Below, piece after piece: positions 26,014 through 35,180 of a DNA stretch of 64,000 nucleotides. The DNA is from Arthrobacter sp. SLBN-112 (lineage in GTDB: Bacteria > Actinomycetota > Actinomycetes > Actinomycetales > Micrococcaceae): positions 4,154,001 through 4,218,000 of the forward strand of contig NZ_VFMU01000001.1 in assembly GCF_006715225.1 (NCBI RefSeq). The letters are read 5' to 3'. The notes under the pieces are model-generated. The model did not search any database. It worked only from the letters and a program-made list of their open reading frames with translations, and was not told the DNA's origin. Position 1 is the first letter of the stretch. Each line of letters begins with the position of its first letter. A program made the translations under genes and the position numbers.

Positions 26014-27681
26014 ATGGCTGAGCCGTTGTTCCACCGGGGCCCGGGCCGCATCTTCCGGCGGCTGGGAACCCGCGCCCAGGTGGCGTTGTGCCAACTCCCC
26101 CTTACCCTCATGGTCGCGGCGATTGCCGTGGCCACCCCGTTCGCCTGGCCCTCGCTGATGCACAGTCCCTTGTACGTCGCCGGGCTTATCCTTCACGCGG
26201 TCTTGTTCCTTGGCTGCTTCCTGGTGCCCTGGGAACGCCTGTCACACCGCCCGTACCTGCTGATCCCCGTGCTGGACTTCGCGGCCATCGGGTTCCTGCG
26301 CAACGGCGCCGCACCGCTCCTGCCGGGACTGGCGGTGCTGGTGATTTTCCCGGTCATCTGGCTCTCCGCCTCCGGCATGCTGGCGCGCAGCAGCCTGGTG
26401 CTCAGCTTTCTGGGACCGTTCCTCATCATGGTCCCTCCCGCTGTGGGCCACTTCCCCTCAGTAACAGCCTCGGACCTCACCACAGTTGTTCTCTTCCCCG
26501 TGATGATGCTCGCAGTCTCCCTGGCCATCCGCTTCGCGAGCGTGAGTCTCCGGCAGCAGCAGGCCGAGCTCGCGAACAAGGACCGTGAACTCCGGGACCT
26601 GCTGGCCGCAAGCCGGGAACGGGAGAAGCTGCTGGAGACGGTACTGGACGCCACCGACGTCGGTATTGCCGCCGTCGACCGTTCCGGCCACTTCCTGGTA
26701 TCCAACAGCCGCCAGCGCAACTTCCGCCGCGCCACCGGCGCGCACGAGGCGATCCCCGGGCAGGGGCACCAACTCATCTTCGGCCAGGACCGCCGCACCC
26801 TGCTCCCCCATGACCGGCGGCCCATCAACCGGGCCATGGCGGGCGAGTCCTTCGCCGACTATCTGGTGTGGGCCGGAGAGGGCTCCGACCAGCGCGCCGT
26901 CTCCACCGCTGCCCGTCCGCTGGTGGGCGAAGACGGCCGGCTGACCGGGGCTGTGGTGGTGTACAGCGACGTCACCGGCTGGGTGGAATCCCTGGCCGCG
27001 AACCAGGAGCTGGTGTCCAACGTTTCGCACGAATTCAAGAATCCGCTGAACTCAATCATCGGCAACATAGACCTGGTGCTGGACGACGCCGGCAGCCTGC
27101 CCCCGCAAGTGGCCCAGCGCCTGCTCGTGGTGCAGCGCAACGCGGAACGGCTGCTGGACCTGGTGGCCGACCTGACCGCCTCCGCCTCCACCACCCTGAA
27201 CGTCCACCCCAAGCGGACCGACCTTGCCAGCCTGGTGGAGACCAGCCTGAGTTCGGCCCAGGCCTTGGCGCAACGGTCCCACGTGGAGATGGCCGCCAGC
27301 GTCCCCTCGCCCCTGTGGGCCTACGCTGATCCGCTCCGGATTGGGCAGGTGCTGGACAACCTGGTCTCCAACGCCATCAAGTACTCTCCCGACGGCGGCA
27401 GGGTCAGCATCAGCGCGGACGCTGACCGGCAGTGGGTTCGGCTGAGCGTCACGGACACCGGGATGGGCATGACCGGCGAGGACGCGGCGAGGGCCTTCAA
27501 CCGCTTCTTCCGCGCCGAGTCCGCCCAAAAGGCCGCCATCCCGGGCGCCGGCCTGGGTCTTTCGATTACCCGGATGATAGTGGAGCGCCACGGCGGCACC
27601 ATCGCCTGCCAGAGCGGTGAGGGGCGAGGCAGCACGTTCACGGTGACGCTGCCGGCCGAGGGCCCGCCGCCCGCCTTCTGA
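26014..27681 (+). CDS. PAS-containing membrane sensor histidine kinase
   Basis: Sensor kinase of about 555 residues, probable partner of the divergent response regulator. Six hydrophobic segments fill residues 25-180, then a short coiled-coil stretch (about 182-210), a PAS domain (about 212-320), a HisKA dimerisation helix with H339 in SHEFKNPL, and a HATPase_c domain with N box DNLVSNAIKYSPDGG, DTGMGM and GAGLGLS. Little lies outside the membrane, so it may sense membrane or intracellular signals. The ATG at 26014 is preferred because the membrane region begins just after it. An ATG at 25858 would add 52 residues coded by DNA that looks like an AT-richer control region. Confidence 0.88.
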   Translation: MAEPLFHRGPGRIFRRLGTRAQVALCQLPLTLMVAAIAVATPFAWPSLMHSPLYVAGLILHAVLFLGCFLVPWERLSHRPYLLIPVLDFAAIGFLRNGAAPLLPGLAVLVIFPVIWLSASGMLARSSLVLSFLGPFLIMVPPAVGHFPSVTASDLTTVVLFPVMMLAVSLAIRFASVSLRQQQAELANKDRELRDLLAASREREKLLETVLDATDVGIAAVDRSGHFLVSNSRQRNFRRATGAHEAIPGQGHQLIFGQDRRTLLPHDRRPINRAMAGESFADYLVWAGEGSDQRAVSTAARPLVGEDGRLTGAVVVYSDVTGWVESLAANQELVSNVSHEFKNPLNSIIGNIDLVLDDAGSLPPQVAQRLLVVQRNAERLLDLVADLTASASTTLNVHPKRTDLASLVETSLSSAQALAQRSHVEMAASVPSPLWAYADPLRIGQVLDNLVSNAIKYSPDGGRVSISADADRQWVRLSVTDTGMGMTGEDAARAFNRFFRAESAQKAAIPGAGLGLSITRMIVERHGGTIACQSGEGRGSTFTVTLPAEGPPPAF

Positions 27682-27687
27682 TCATCG

Positions 27688-27739
27688 ATTGCTCCGTACA
27701 TGCCGTTTTGAGGCCTGATAACGGCATCTACGGAGCAAT
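27688..27739. repeat. 52-nt hairpin, copy 1 of a dispersed family
   Basis: Inverted repeat between the convergent sensor kinase and truA genes. The outer arm ATTGCTCCGTA (27688-27698) pairs with TACGGAGCAAT (27729-27739), and the inner arm ATGCCGTT pairs with AACGGCAT. A single C-C mismatch separates the two parts, and the loop is 12 nt. The same outer arm and loop length occur at 57898-57953 with a different paired interior. It may act as a terminator here. Confidence 0.75.
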
Positions 27740-27808
27740 GGATGGGTGGGCCCACGCCCGGAGGGTTCCCTGGCCGAGCTTGCGAGGTTAGGGGACGGGT
27801 GGGGAGGG

Positions 27809-28702
27809 TCAGTGTTCTCGGAGGGCGCGGGTCAGTTCCGCACGGGCCAGCAGCTCGCCGTCGGACGGGTAGGCCACTTCCTCCAGCACCAACGGATGCG
27901 GGGCGGCCAGCACCGACTTGGCGTCGCGCTTTTGCAGCAGGAGCCGCTCATACAGCCAGCCCGGCTCCTCAACGCCCTCACCCACATACAGCGCGGAGCC
28001 GATGAGTGCCCGCACCATGTTGTGGCAGAACGCATCAGCCTGGACCGTGGCCACAATGACGCCGTCCTCGCCGCGCCGGAACTCGAAGCGCTGGAGTTCC
28101 CTGATGGTGGTGGCGCCTTCCCGCGGCTTGCAGAAGGACAGGAAATTCTGAAGGCCCAGCAGCTTGGACGCCGCCTCGTTCAGGAGCGCCACATCCAGCG
28201 GGTTCTTGTGCCATAACGTGAAGTACCGCTCCAGCGGGTCCCACCGGGCCGGCCCGACGGCAATGCGGTAGCTGTACCGGCGCCAGAGGGCGGAGAAGCG
28301 GGCGTCAAAGCCCACGGGCGCCAGCGAGATCCGGTGCACCTCCACCGCGCCGGTCAGGTCGCCCAGGACACGGCTGAGCGCACCGCGGAGCCTGCGCATC
28401 ATGGCGACGGCGGGATCCAGTTCGTGCCCGCGCGGCAGTCCCTGCCACTCGTCTTCCGTGAGGTCCAGGTGGACCACCTGGCCGCGGGCGTGCACCCCGG
28501 CATCGGTCCGTCCCGCAACGGTGACACGGATGGGCCGCCGGACCAGTAGATGCAGGGCTTCCTCCAGGACGCCTTGGACGGTGCGCAGACCCGGCTGCAG
28601 CGCCCACCCGCTGAACGGGCCGCCGTCGTAGGAAAGATCAACCCGGATACGCAAAAACCCGCCGCCCCCTGGAACGGGGGCCGCGGGTTTTTGGTGGTTC
28701 AC
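27809..28702 (-). CDS. truA: tRNA pseudouridine(38-40) synthase
   Basis: Isomerises uridines 38-40 in the anticodon arm of many tRNAs. The catalytic Asp is D67 in GRTDAGVHARG, and the FSGWALQPG and RRYSYRI blocks are present. The usual annotation would start at GTG 28702, giving 297 residues. However, codons 4-17 of that version are the rplQ terminator hairpin, and the encoded Pro/Gly-rich stretch is not part of the family fold. A TTG at 28654, directly after the terminator T run, would give a 281-residue protein beginning at RIRVDLSYDGG. The true start is therefore uncertain. Confidence 0.93.
   Translation of the reverse strand: MNHQKPAAPVPGGGGFLRIRVDLSYDGGPFSGWALQPGLRTVQGVLEEALHLLVRRPIRVTVAGRTDAGVHARGQVVHLDLTEDEWQGLPRGHELDPAVAMMRRLRGALSRVLGDLTGAVEVHRISLAPVGFDARFSALWRRYSYRIAVGPARWDPLERYFTLWHKNPLDVALLNEAASKLLGLQNFLSFCKPREGATTIRELQRFEFRRGEDGVIVATVQADAFCHNMVRALIGSALYVGEGVEEPGWLYERLLLQKRDAKSVLAAPHPLVLEEVAYPSDGELLARAELTRALREH
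28653..28692. terminator. terminator after rplQ, lying inside the truA 5' end
   Basis: Arms 28653-28669 and 28676-28692 form 10 bp, one mismatch, then 6 bp around a 6-nt loop, with five T residues at either end. It lies 42 nt after the rplQ stop and overlaps the annotated start of truA. Confidence 0.85.
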
Positions 28703-28734
28703 AGACCTAAGTCTATGCGAAGAAAATCAGCGAA

Positions 28735-29304
28735 TTACTTCGCGTCCTTCTCCTCGGCAGCCGGAGCTTCAGCAGCTTCCTCAGCGGCCGGAGCCTCTTC
28801 GGTTGCAGCTTCCTCAGCGGCCGGAGCCTCAGCAGCTTCAGTCTCAGGAGCTTCTTCTGCAACGGGAGCAGCAGCGGCTTCCTTCTTGTCGGCATCGCGC
28901 TTGGCAGCGGACGTAGCCTCGGCTACAACAGCCTGCTTGGCGGAAACCGGCTCGAGGACCAGCTCGATGACAGCCATGGGAGCGTTGTCGCCCTTGCGGT
29001 TGCCGATCTTGGTGATGCGGGTGTAGCCGCCATCGCGGTTCTCCACAGCCTGCGCGATGTCGGTGAACAGCTCGTGGACGATGCCCTTGTTGCTGATCAG
29101 GCCGAGAACGCGGCGGCGGGACGCGAGGTCGCCACGCTTGGCGAAGGTGACCAGGCGCTCTGCGTACGGCTTCAGGCGCTTGGCCTTGGTGACCGTGGTG
29201 GTGATCCGCTTGTGCTCGAACAGGGATGCTGCCAGGTTCGCGAGCATGAGGCGCTCGTGAGCCGGGCCGCCGCCGAGGCGCGGACCCTTAGTGGGGGTAG
29301 GCAT
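28735..29304 (-). CDS. rplQ: 50S ribosomal protein bL17
   Basis: Large-subunit protein near the exit of the peptide tunnel. The core ([20 protein letters not shown] to about residue 118) is canonical. It is followed by an unusual tail of about 65 residues made almost only of Ala, Glu and Pro, including repeats of EAPAAEEA. Total length is 189 against about 120 in most bacteria; such tails are known in actinobacterial L17. It ends the alpha operon, 68 nt after rpoA, and is followed by a strong terminator. Confidence 0.97.
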   Translation of the reverse strand: MPTPTKGPRLGGGPAHERLMLANLAASLFEHKRITTTVTKAKRLKPYAERLVTFAKRGDLASRRRVLGLISNKGIVHELFTDIAQAVENRDGGYTRITKIGNRKGDNAPMAVIELVLEPVSAKQAVVAEATSAAKRDADKKEAAAAPVAEEAPETEAAEAPAAEEAATEEAPAAEEAAEAPAAEEKDAK

Positions 29305-29372
29305 AATTGTTTCTCCTCATGTGGAAGCCGTGGGCGGCACACCGTGGTGCTGCCCGCCGGCCAAGGTCTGGT

Positions 29373-30383
29373 TTAGAGTTCGTCGTCGCCGAAGGCGGCG
29401 TCGTCCTCTTCGATTGCTGCGGCGCGTGCTGCGAGGTCAAAACCGGGAGGCGAGTCCTTGAGGGACAGGCCCAGTTCAACCAGCTTTGCCTTGACCTCGT
29501 CAATGGACTTTGCACCGAAGTTGCGGATGTCCATCAGGTCAGCCTCGGAGCGGGCAACGAGTTCACCCACGGTGTGGATGCCCTCACGCTTGAGGCAGTT
29601 GTAGGAACGGACGGTGAGGTCCAGATCCTCGATCGGCAGTGCCATGTCGGCTGCCAGGGCAGCGTCGGTGGGCGACGGGCCGATCTCGATACCTTCAGCT
29701 GCGGTGTTCAGCTCACGGGCCAGACCGAACAGTTCCACCAGGGTGGTGCCTGCGGAAGCAACGGCATCGCGCGGGGCGATGGCCTGCTTGGTCTCGACGT
29801 CGACAATCAGCTTGTCAAAGTCGGTGCGCTGCTCAACACGGGTTGCTTCCACGCGGAAAGTAACCTTCAGCACCGGCGAGTAGATGGAGTCGACCGGGAT
29901 ACGGCCGATCTCTGCGTCGCCGGACTTGTTCTGAGCTGCCGAAACGTAGCCGCGGCCGCGCTCGATGGTCAGTTCGAGTTCGAACTTGCCCTTCGAGTTC
30001 AGCGTGGCGATGTGCAGATCCGGGTTGTGGAATTCGACGCCGGCCGGCGGAGCGATGTCCGCGGCGGTGACGACTCCGGGGCCCTGCTTGCGCAGGTAAG
30101 CCACGACAGGCTCGTCGTGCTCGGAGGAAACCGACAGGCTCTTGATGTTAAGGATGATCTCGGTGACATCTTCCTTGACACCCGGAACCGTGGTGAACTC
30201 GTGCAGCACACCATCGATCCGGATGCTGGTTACGGCAGCACCGGGGATGGAGGAGAGCAGGGTACGGCGGAGGGAGTTTCCGAGGGTGTAGCCGAAGCCC
30301 GGTTCCAGCGGTTCGATGATGAAACGCGAACGGTTTTCGGAGACTACCTCTTCGGAGAGGGTGGGGCGCTGTGCAATGAGCAC
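29373..30383 (-). CDS. rpoA: RNA polymerase alpha subunit
   Basis: 336-residue subunit that dimerises to nucleate RNA polymerase assembly (N-terminal domain, about 1-230, with the [17 protein letters not shown] block). It contacts DNA and activators through the C-terminal domain (about 248-320, with [13 protein letters not shown]). A linker of about 15 residues joins them. The C-terminus is an acidic tail. It follows rpsK directly; rpsD, which sits between them in many actinobacteria, is absent, and a 14-bp hairpin fills the gap. Confidence 0.98.
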
Positions 30384-30463
30384 TTAGGTTTCCTTTCGGC
30401 GAGCATCCGCTATATGACGCAACACAGGTAGTGGAAATTCGGTCTGAAGACTTAACGCGCTGG

Positions 30464-30495
30464 GCTTGCCCGGACCATCACTGGTCCGGGCAAGC
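30464..30495 (-). other. perfect 14-bp hairpin between rpsK and rpoA
   Basis: Arms 30464-30477 and 30482-30495 pair perfectly around a TCAC loop (plus strand). No T run follows on the minus strand, so RNA processing, mRNA protection or partial attenuation before rpoA is more likely than full termination. Confidence 0.7.
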
Positions 30496-30513
30496 TCCTG
30501 CTGCGGAAAAGAA

Positions 30514-30915
30514 TTAGACGCGGCGGCGCTTCGGCGGGCGGCAGCCGTTGTGCGCTGCGGGGGTGACGTCCTGGATGGAGCCAACCTCGAGGCCTGCGGC
30601 CTGCAGCGAACGGATTGCGGTTTCGCGTCCGGAACCCGGTCCCTTGACGAAAACGTCTACCTTGCGCATGCCGTGCTCCTGCGCACGCTTGGCAGCGGCT
30701 TCGGCAGCCATCTGGGCAGCGAACGGGGTGGACTTGCGCGAGCCCTTGAAGCCAACCTCACCGGAGGAAGCCCAGGAAATAACAGCACCGTTGGGATCCG
30801 TGATGGAAACGATGGTGTTGTTAAAGGTGCTCTTGATGTGCGCCTGGCCAAGCGCGATATTCTTCTTGTCCTTCTTACGCGGCTTGCGAACCGCGCCACG
30901 AGTCTTCGGGGGCAT
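30514..30915 (-). CDS. rpsK: 30S ribosomal protein uS11
   Basis: 133-residue platform protein of the small subunit that contacts mRNA near the E site. The N-terminal basic stretch [16 protein letters not shown] and the core block [19 protein letters not shown] are canonical, as are the [25 protein letters not shown] end residues. It lies 54 nt after rpsM in the alpha operon. Confidence 0.98.
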   Translation of the reverse strand: MPPKTRGAVRKPRKKDKKNIALGQAHIKSTFNNTIVSITDPNGAVISWASSGEVGFKGSRKSTPFAAQMAAEAAAKRAQEHGMRKVDVFVKGPGSGRETAIRSLQAAGLEVGSIQDVTPAAHNGCRPPKRRRV

Positions 30916-30969
30916 TTTTTCTCCTACAGAAAGTTATTGGGGAAAGTCCGTAAATCCCGGGCGGGGATT

Positions 30970-31344
30970 TTAACGGGCCTTCTTCTTGCCTGCGACGGTG
31001 CGCTTCGGACCCTTGCGGGTACGGGCGTTGGTCTTGGTACGCTGCCCGCGGACCGGGAGGCCCTTACGGTGGCGAATACCTTCGTAGCTGCCGATTTCAA
31101 CCTTGCGGCGGATATCAGCTGCTACTTCGCGGCGAAGGTCACCCTCAACCTTGTAGTTGCCTTCGATGTAATCACGCAGCTCAACCAGCTGGGCATCGGT
31201 CAGGTCCTTGACGCGAACGTCAGCGCTGATGCCCGTGGCAGCCAGGGTTTCGTGTGCACGGGTCTTGCCCACGCCGTAGATGTAAGTAAGCGCAATTTCC
31301 AGCCGCTTTTCGCGGGGAATGTCTACGCCAGCGAGACGAGCCAT
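30970..31344 (-). CDS. rpsM: 30S ribosomal protein uS13
   Basis: 124-residue head protein of the small subunit that bridges to the large subunit and touches the P-site tRNA with its basic tail. [20 protein letters not shown], the helix-two-turn-helix region and the [18 protein letters not shown] block are all standard. It is the third gene of the infA-rpmJ-rpsM-rpsK run. The 176 nt between rpmJ and this gene contain only small stem-loops, such as a CCGCAC/GTGCGG stem near 31390. Confidence 0.98.
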   Translation of the reverse strand: MARLAGVDIPREKRLEIALTYIYGVGKTRAHETLAATGISADVRVKDLTDAQLVELRDYIEGNYKVEGDLRREVAADIRRKVEIGSYEGIRHRKGLPVRGQRTKTNARTRKGPKRTVAGKKKAR

Positions 31345-31520
31345 AGTGGCAGTACTCCTTGATAAACCGGAGGTCGTAGGCAGTACACCCGCACGTTCCG
31401 TGCGGCCCCAGCCTCCGACCGGGGGTTAGCTGCCCGGGCTCCATACGTCCCAGGTCAGCTTGTGCTGCCTTTATTTACTTGCGTGGGTTAGCAACCCAGG
31501 ATTTCCTTCAGGGAAGGAAA

Positions 31521-31634
31521 TTAGCCCTGGCGCTGCTTGTGGCGCGGGTTCTCGCAGATCACCATGACCCGGCCATTACGGCGGATCACTTTGCACTTTT
31601 CGCAGATCTGCTTGACGCTCGGCTTGACCTTCAT
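31521..31634 (-). CDS. rpmJ: 50S ribosomal protein bL36 (zinc-binding form)
   Basis: 37-residue protein, [20 protein letters not shown] onward, ending KQRQG. The Cys11-x2-Cys14, Cys27 and His32 ligands show the C+ zinc-ribbon form, the version replaced by a zinc-free paralog in zinc-starved bacteria. It lies 71 nt after infA, and that gap contains a stem-loop (about 31671-31697). Confidence 0.98.
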   Translation of the reverse strand: MKVKPSVKQICEKCKVIRRNGRVMVICENPRHKQRQG

Positions 31635-31705
31635 GGCGTTCCTTTGCGTGTAGCAGTGTGGTCAACTGGAGCGGCGGTCAGCGTGCGCTGAAGCCGCCCA
31701 GCAAT

Positions 31706-31927
31706 TTACTTGTAGCGGTAGACGATACGACCACGGGTGAGGTCGTACGGGCTCAGCTCCACCACTACGCGGTCCTCAGGGAGGATTCGGATGTAGTGCT
31801 GGCGCATCTTTCCAGAGATGTGTGCCAGAACGATGTGCTTGTTGGTGAGCTCAACGCGAAACATCGCGTTAGGCAGCGCCTCGGTCACAACGCCTTCGAT
31901 CTCAATGACCCCGTCCTTCTTGGCCAT
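31706..31927 (-). CDS. infA: translation initiation factor IF-1
   Basis: 73-residue OB-fold factor that binds the ribosomal A site during initiation. The ATG at 31927 gives the universal start [12 protein letters not shown]; an in-frame start at 32044 would add 39 unrelated residues. The [10 protein letters not shown] and [19 protein letters not shown] blocks are conserved. It leads the infA-rpmJ-rpsM-rpsK-rpoA-rplQ unit. In most actinobacteria it follows map directly; here an ABC importer and a peptidase gene intervene. Confidence 0.98.
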   Translation of the reverse strand: MAKKDGVIEIEGVVTEALPNAMFRVELTNKHIVLAHISGKMRQHYIRILPEDRVVVELSPYDLTRGRIVYRYK

Positions 31928-32098
31928 ACCCTCCGCTAACTGTTGTTGCCGCAGCCCCGCCGGATTGCACCGGGCATGACCACGAACGTTTTTGTTGGAT
32001 CGATTGCCGGCTCCAGGCCCAAAAGGGCGTGGCAGTCCAGACAACCAACAAACAACACTACCCTCTTGGGCGGTAAAAGTTAAATCGGCAATAGTAGC

Positions 32099-33028
32099 CT
32101 ACGGGGTGCGGTACGCACCATATTCGCCCGCTGGAGTGCTGACGCCCTCAGCACTGGCCACCCCGTCCAGGATGGCTGAACGGACGACGTCGGCTGCCGC
32201 ACTCTGCAGCGTAATCAGGCTGAGCTGCCGGGCTGCTTCGTCGCTGCGGTCCAGTGCCACACCACCAGTTGCCAGGCAGAAAACGGTGTCCCCGTCAGCC
32301 AGGGTGTGGGAAGGATTCAGTGCCCGGGCAATTCCGGCGTGGGAAGCAGAGGCAGTCCGCTTGCATTCGGCAACATCCAGGACAGCGTTGGTGGCGACGA
32401 CGACAAGGGTGGTGTTGAGGGGCGGTCCAACTGCTGACTCCGTGAGCAGAGAGTGCTCTACCGTCGGCAGCCCTAGTGCGTTGACTATGGCCAAGGCTCC
32501 GACAACCACCCCCTTCTCGAGCGTGATGGAAGCCGTCCCGACGCCGCCTTTATAGGTCCTGCCAAGGAGTGCCCCGGTTCCCGCACCGACGTTGCCGCGT
32601 CCGACGTCGTGCCCTTCCTTTTGTGCCGCCGCGGCGGCCGTTGCCGCGTAGCCCATGTCCGGCGTCGGACGTGCTGTGAAGTCGCCGCCCCTGCCCAGGT
32701 CGAAGATGGCGGCGGCGGGAACGATGGGCACGACGCCGCCGGGAACGGAGAAACCCCTGCCGTTGCCCTCGCACCAGCGCTGGGCGCCGGCAGCGGACGC
32801 CAGCCCGTAGGCGCTGCCGCCGGTGAGGACTACGGCGTCCACCGTGCTGACCAGGGTGGTGGGGTCAAGGGCGTCCGTTTCGTGGGTGGCCGGCCCGCCT
32901 CCCTGGACATCCACCGAACCCACAGTGCCCGGGGGCGGCAGGACTACAGTGACGCCGGTCAGCCATCCCCCGCTGTCCCTTTGGACATGGCCTACCCGGA
33001 TGCCCGGAACGTCGGTGATGCTTCCCAT
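32099..33028 (-). CDS. P1-family (DmpA/NylC-like) self-processing hydrolase
   Basis: 309-residue N-terminal-nucleophile hydrolase. The ATG at 33028 follows a GGGGG run and gives the family start, MGSITDVPGIRVGH. The autoprocessing site is recognisable at N205-T206 in PLNTTLVVVATNAVLD, which matches the Asn-Thr junction of 6-aminohexanoate-oligomer hydrolase NylC; cleavage there would yield alpha and beta chains with Thr206 as nucleophile. Related enzymes act as L-aminopeptidase/D-esterases or on cyclic and beta-peptide substrates. No nylon-degradation genes are near, so the native substrate is unknown. It is divergent from the ABC importer. Confidence 0.88.
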   Translation of the reverse strand: MGSITDVPGIRVGHVQRDSGGWLTGVTVVLPPPGTVGSVDVQGGGPATHETDALDPTTLVSTVDAVVLTGGSAYGLASAAGAQRWCEGNGRGFSVPGGVVPIVPAAAIFDLGRGGDFTARPTPDMGYAATAAAAAQKEGHDVGRGNVGAGTGALLGRTYKGGVGTASITLEKGVVVGALAIVNALGLPTVEHSLLTESAVGPPLNTTLVVVATNAVLDVAECKRTASASHAGIARALNPSHTLADGDTVFCLATGGVALDRSDEAARQLSLITLQSAAADVVRSAILDGVASAEGVSTPAGEYGAYRTP

Positions 33029-33166
33029 CCCCCTATTCTCCCCTCCGCAGGCGTGCCCCTGCCGCATTGGGAAACTTTGTGCGAGACTGCATTCAACACA
33101 GCGTTAACGGGCGACGAAGCCTTGGATAACAGTCCCCTGACAAGGGCATATGCGGGTTTCAGCCCT

Positions 33167-33196
33167 CTGACGGTCTGGTGTAGTAGTGCCTAGATC
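33167..33196 (+). promoter_or_regulatory. candidate promoter of the ABC importer operon
   Basis: CTGACG (33167-33172) and TAGATC (33191-33196) are 18 nt apart, 48 nt before the first permease ATG. No clear regulator operator was identified. Confidence 0.35.
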
Positions 33197-33243
33197 AAGC
33201 CAGGGCCGGCCACAAGCAGGCTCCCAACCCGGGAGAGACACGC

Positions 33244-34203
33244 ATGACCCGTCAACTCGCCCCGCACCCAGCCGCCAAACCCAAGAGGCCTCCGGGCCGC
33301 TCGGCGAAAGTCCCAAAGCGGCGGTGGACCGCGAGGACCCGGCGGGACTTCTTCGTTTTCCTCGCCATGGCGCTGCCCAACCTGGTGCTGATCGCCGTCT
33401 TCACCTACCGTCCGTTGTTCAGCAACATGTATTACTCCACGCTGGACTGGACCCTGGGCTCCCCCACCGCAACGGTGGTTGGCTTCGCCAACTACGTCAC
33501 CTTCTTCAGCAGCAATGACGCGCCGAAAGTCCTGGGGACCACCGCGGTGTTCACGCTGGTTACGGTGGGTGGTTCCATGGTTTTGGGCCTGCTGGTGGCG
33601 CTGGCCCTGAACGCGAAGATCCGTGGCACCACGTTCGCCCGTTCAGCCGTCTTTGCACCGTACGTCCTCTCCGGCGTCGGCGTTGGCCTGGTCTGGCTGT
33701 TCATCTTCGACCCCGGCTACGGCGTCCTGGCCTGGCTGCTGCGCGGCATCGGGCAGCAGAGCCCGCAGTGGATCAACGACCCCCAGCTCTCGCTGGTCAT
33801 GGTGATCCTGGTGTACGTCTGGAAGAACCTGGGCTACTGCGCCGTGGTGTATCTCGCCGGGCTCCAGTCCCTTCCGCAGGATGTCATGGAGGCCGCATCC
33901 CTCGACGGCGCCAACGGATTCCGCCGTTTCACCAGCATCTCGCTGCCGCTGCTGTCCCCCACCACGTTCTTCCTCCTGATCACCACCATGCTCAGTTCCC
34001 TGCAGGCCTTCGACCTCATCCGGATCATGACACCCCTGGGCACCGGCACCAGCACCCTGATCTATGAGGCCTACCTGCAGGCCTTCGGCGCTTACAACAG
34101 GGCAGGCTACTCGGCAGCCATTTCCGTGGTCCTGTTCGCCATCCTCCTGGTGATCACCGTGCTTCAGTTGCGGTTCGTGGAACGAAAGGTGCATTACTCG
34201 TGA
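33244..34203 (+). CDS. sugar ABC importer permease, MalF/UgpA type
   Basis: 319-residue inner-membrane permease with six predicted membrane helices after a basic N-terminal segment of about 35 residues. The cytoplasmic EAA loop that docks the ATPase is visible as EAASLDGANGFRRFTSISLP near residues 218-237. It is the first gene of a three-gene importer operon; its stop overlaps the next start by 4 nt (GTGA). No ATPase gene is present, so a shared MsiK-type ATPase encoded elsewhere is expected, as in many actinobacteria. Confidence 0.92.
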   Translation: MTRQLAPHPAAKPKRPPGRSAKVPKRRWTARTRRDFFVFLAMALPNLVLIAVFTYRPLFSNMYYSTLDWTLGSPTATVVGFANYVTFFSSNDAPKVLGTTAVFTLVTVGGSMVLGLLVALALNAKIRGTTFARSAVFAPYVLSGVGVGLVWLFIFDPGYGVLAWLLRGIGQQSPQWINDPQLSLVMVILVYVWKNLGYCAVVYLAGLQSLPQDVMEAASLDGANGFRRFTSISLPLLSPTTFFLLITTMLSSLQAFDLIRIMTPLGTGTSTLIYEAYLQAFGAYNRAGYSAAISVVLFAILLVITVLQLRFVERKVHYS

Positions 34204-35120
34204 CCTCCCTGTCCCCGGTCAGCCCCGACCCCACAGCCCCCGCCATCGCCGGGCCGGAGCCGGGCCTTCACCGAGACCGCCCCTTCTCGCGCCGCAACCT
34301 CATCCGCACCGTGGTGGGCGGCTACCTGCCGCTGCTCGTGGCCACCCTTGTGGTGTTCCTGCCCCTGCTGTGGATGGTCCTGAGCTCCTTCAAGCAGTCC
34401 GGCGAGATCGTCACCACGGACCTGAAAATCCTTCCGGAAAGCCTGAACCTGGAGAACTACCGGACCGCCATGACCACGGTGCCGTTTGGGCAGTTCTTCC
34501 TGAACAGCACCATCGTCACGCTGGCCGGGGCCACCATCAAGGTACTGCTGGCGATCCTGACGGCCTACGCTTTGGTGTTTGTCCGCTTCCCGTTCCGGAA
34601 CTTCATCTTCCTGCTGATCCTGGTGGCCCTCATGGTGCCGCCGCAGGTGTCCATCCTGCCCAACTTCATCCTGATCGCGGGCATCGGCGGAAAGAACACC
34701 CTCTGGGGCATCATCCTCCCCGGCCTTGGCACCGCCTTCGGCACGTTCCTGCTGCGCCAGCACTTCCGCACCCTTCCCGCTTCCATCCTGGAATCGGCCG
34801 AGATGGACGGTGCCGGCCATTGGCGCCGTTTGTGGCAGATCGTGGTTCCCGTTTCGGTACCGTCCATCGCCACGGTGGCACTGGTGACCATCGTGACGGA
34901 ATGGAATGACTACATCTGGCCCCTCATCATCACGGACCGCCCGGAAACCATGACCCTGCCCGTGGGGCTCACTCTGCTGCAGAACAACGAAAGCAATGCT
35001 GCCGGCTGGGGTGTCCTCATGGCCGGGGCAGTCCTGGTCATCGTCCCCATCCTGATCATCTTCGCGGCCCTGCAGCGCTACATCGTTGCGGGCCTCACCC
35101 AGGGCAGCGTGACCGGCTAA
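34200..35120 (+). CDS. sugar ABC importer permease, MalG/UgpE type
   Basis: 306-residue second permease. The GTG at 34200 overlaps the first permease stop. Six helices are predicted, with the EAA loop seen as ESAEMDGAGHWRRLWQIVVP near 199-218. The N-terminal 40 residues are polar and Pro-rich. It forms the heterodimeric channel with the preceding gene product and lies 60 nt before the binding protein. Confidence 0.92.
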   Translation: MTSLSPVSPDPTAPAIAGPEPGLHRDRPFSRRNLIRTVVGGYLPLLVATLVVFLPLLWMVLSSFKQSGEIVTTDLKILPESLNLENYRTAMTTVPFGQFFLNSTIVTLAGATIKVLLAILTAYALVFVRFPFRNFIFLLILVALMVPPQVSILPNFILIAGIGGKNTLWGIILPGLGTAFGTFLLRQHFRTLPASILESAEMDGAGHWRRLWQIVVPVSVPSIATVALVTIVTEWNDYIWPLIITDRPETMTLPVGLTLLQNNESNAAGWGVLMAGAVLVIVPILIIFAALQRYIVAGLTQGSVTG

Positions 35121-35180
35121 GCTGCCGGCCGCCGTCGTACTTTCCAACCCTTACAAAGGCACCAACCGAAAGGAACTGTC

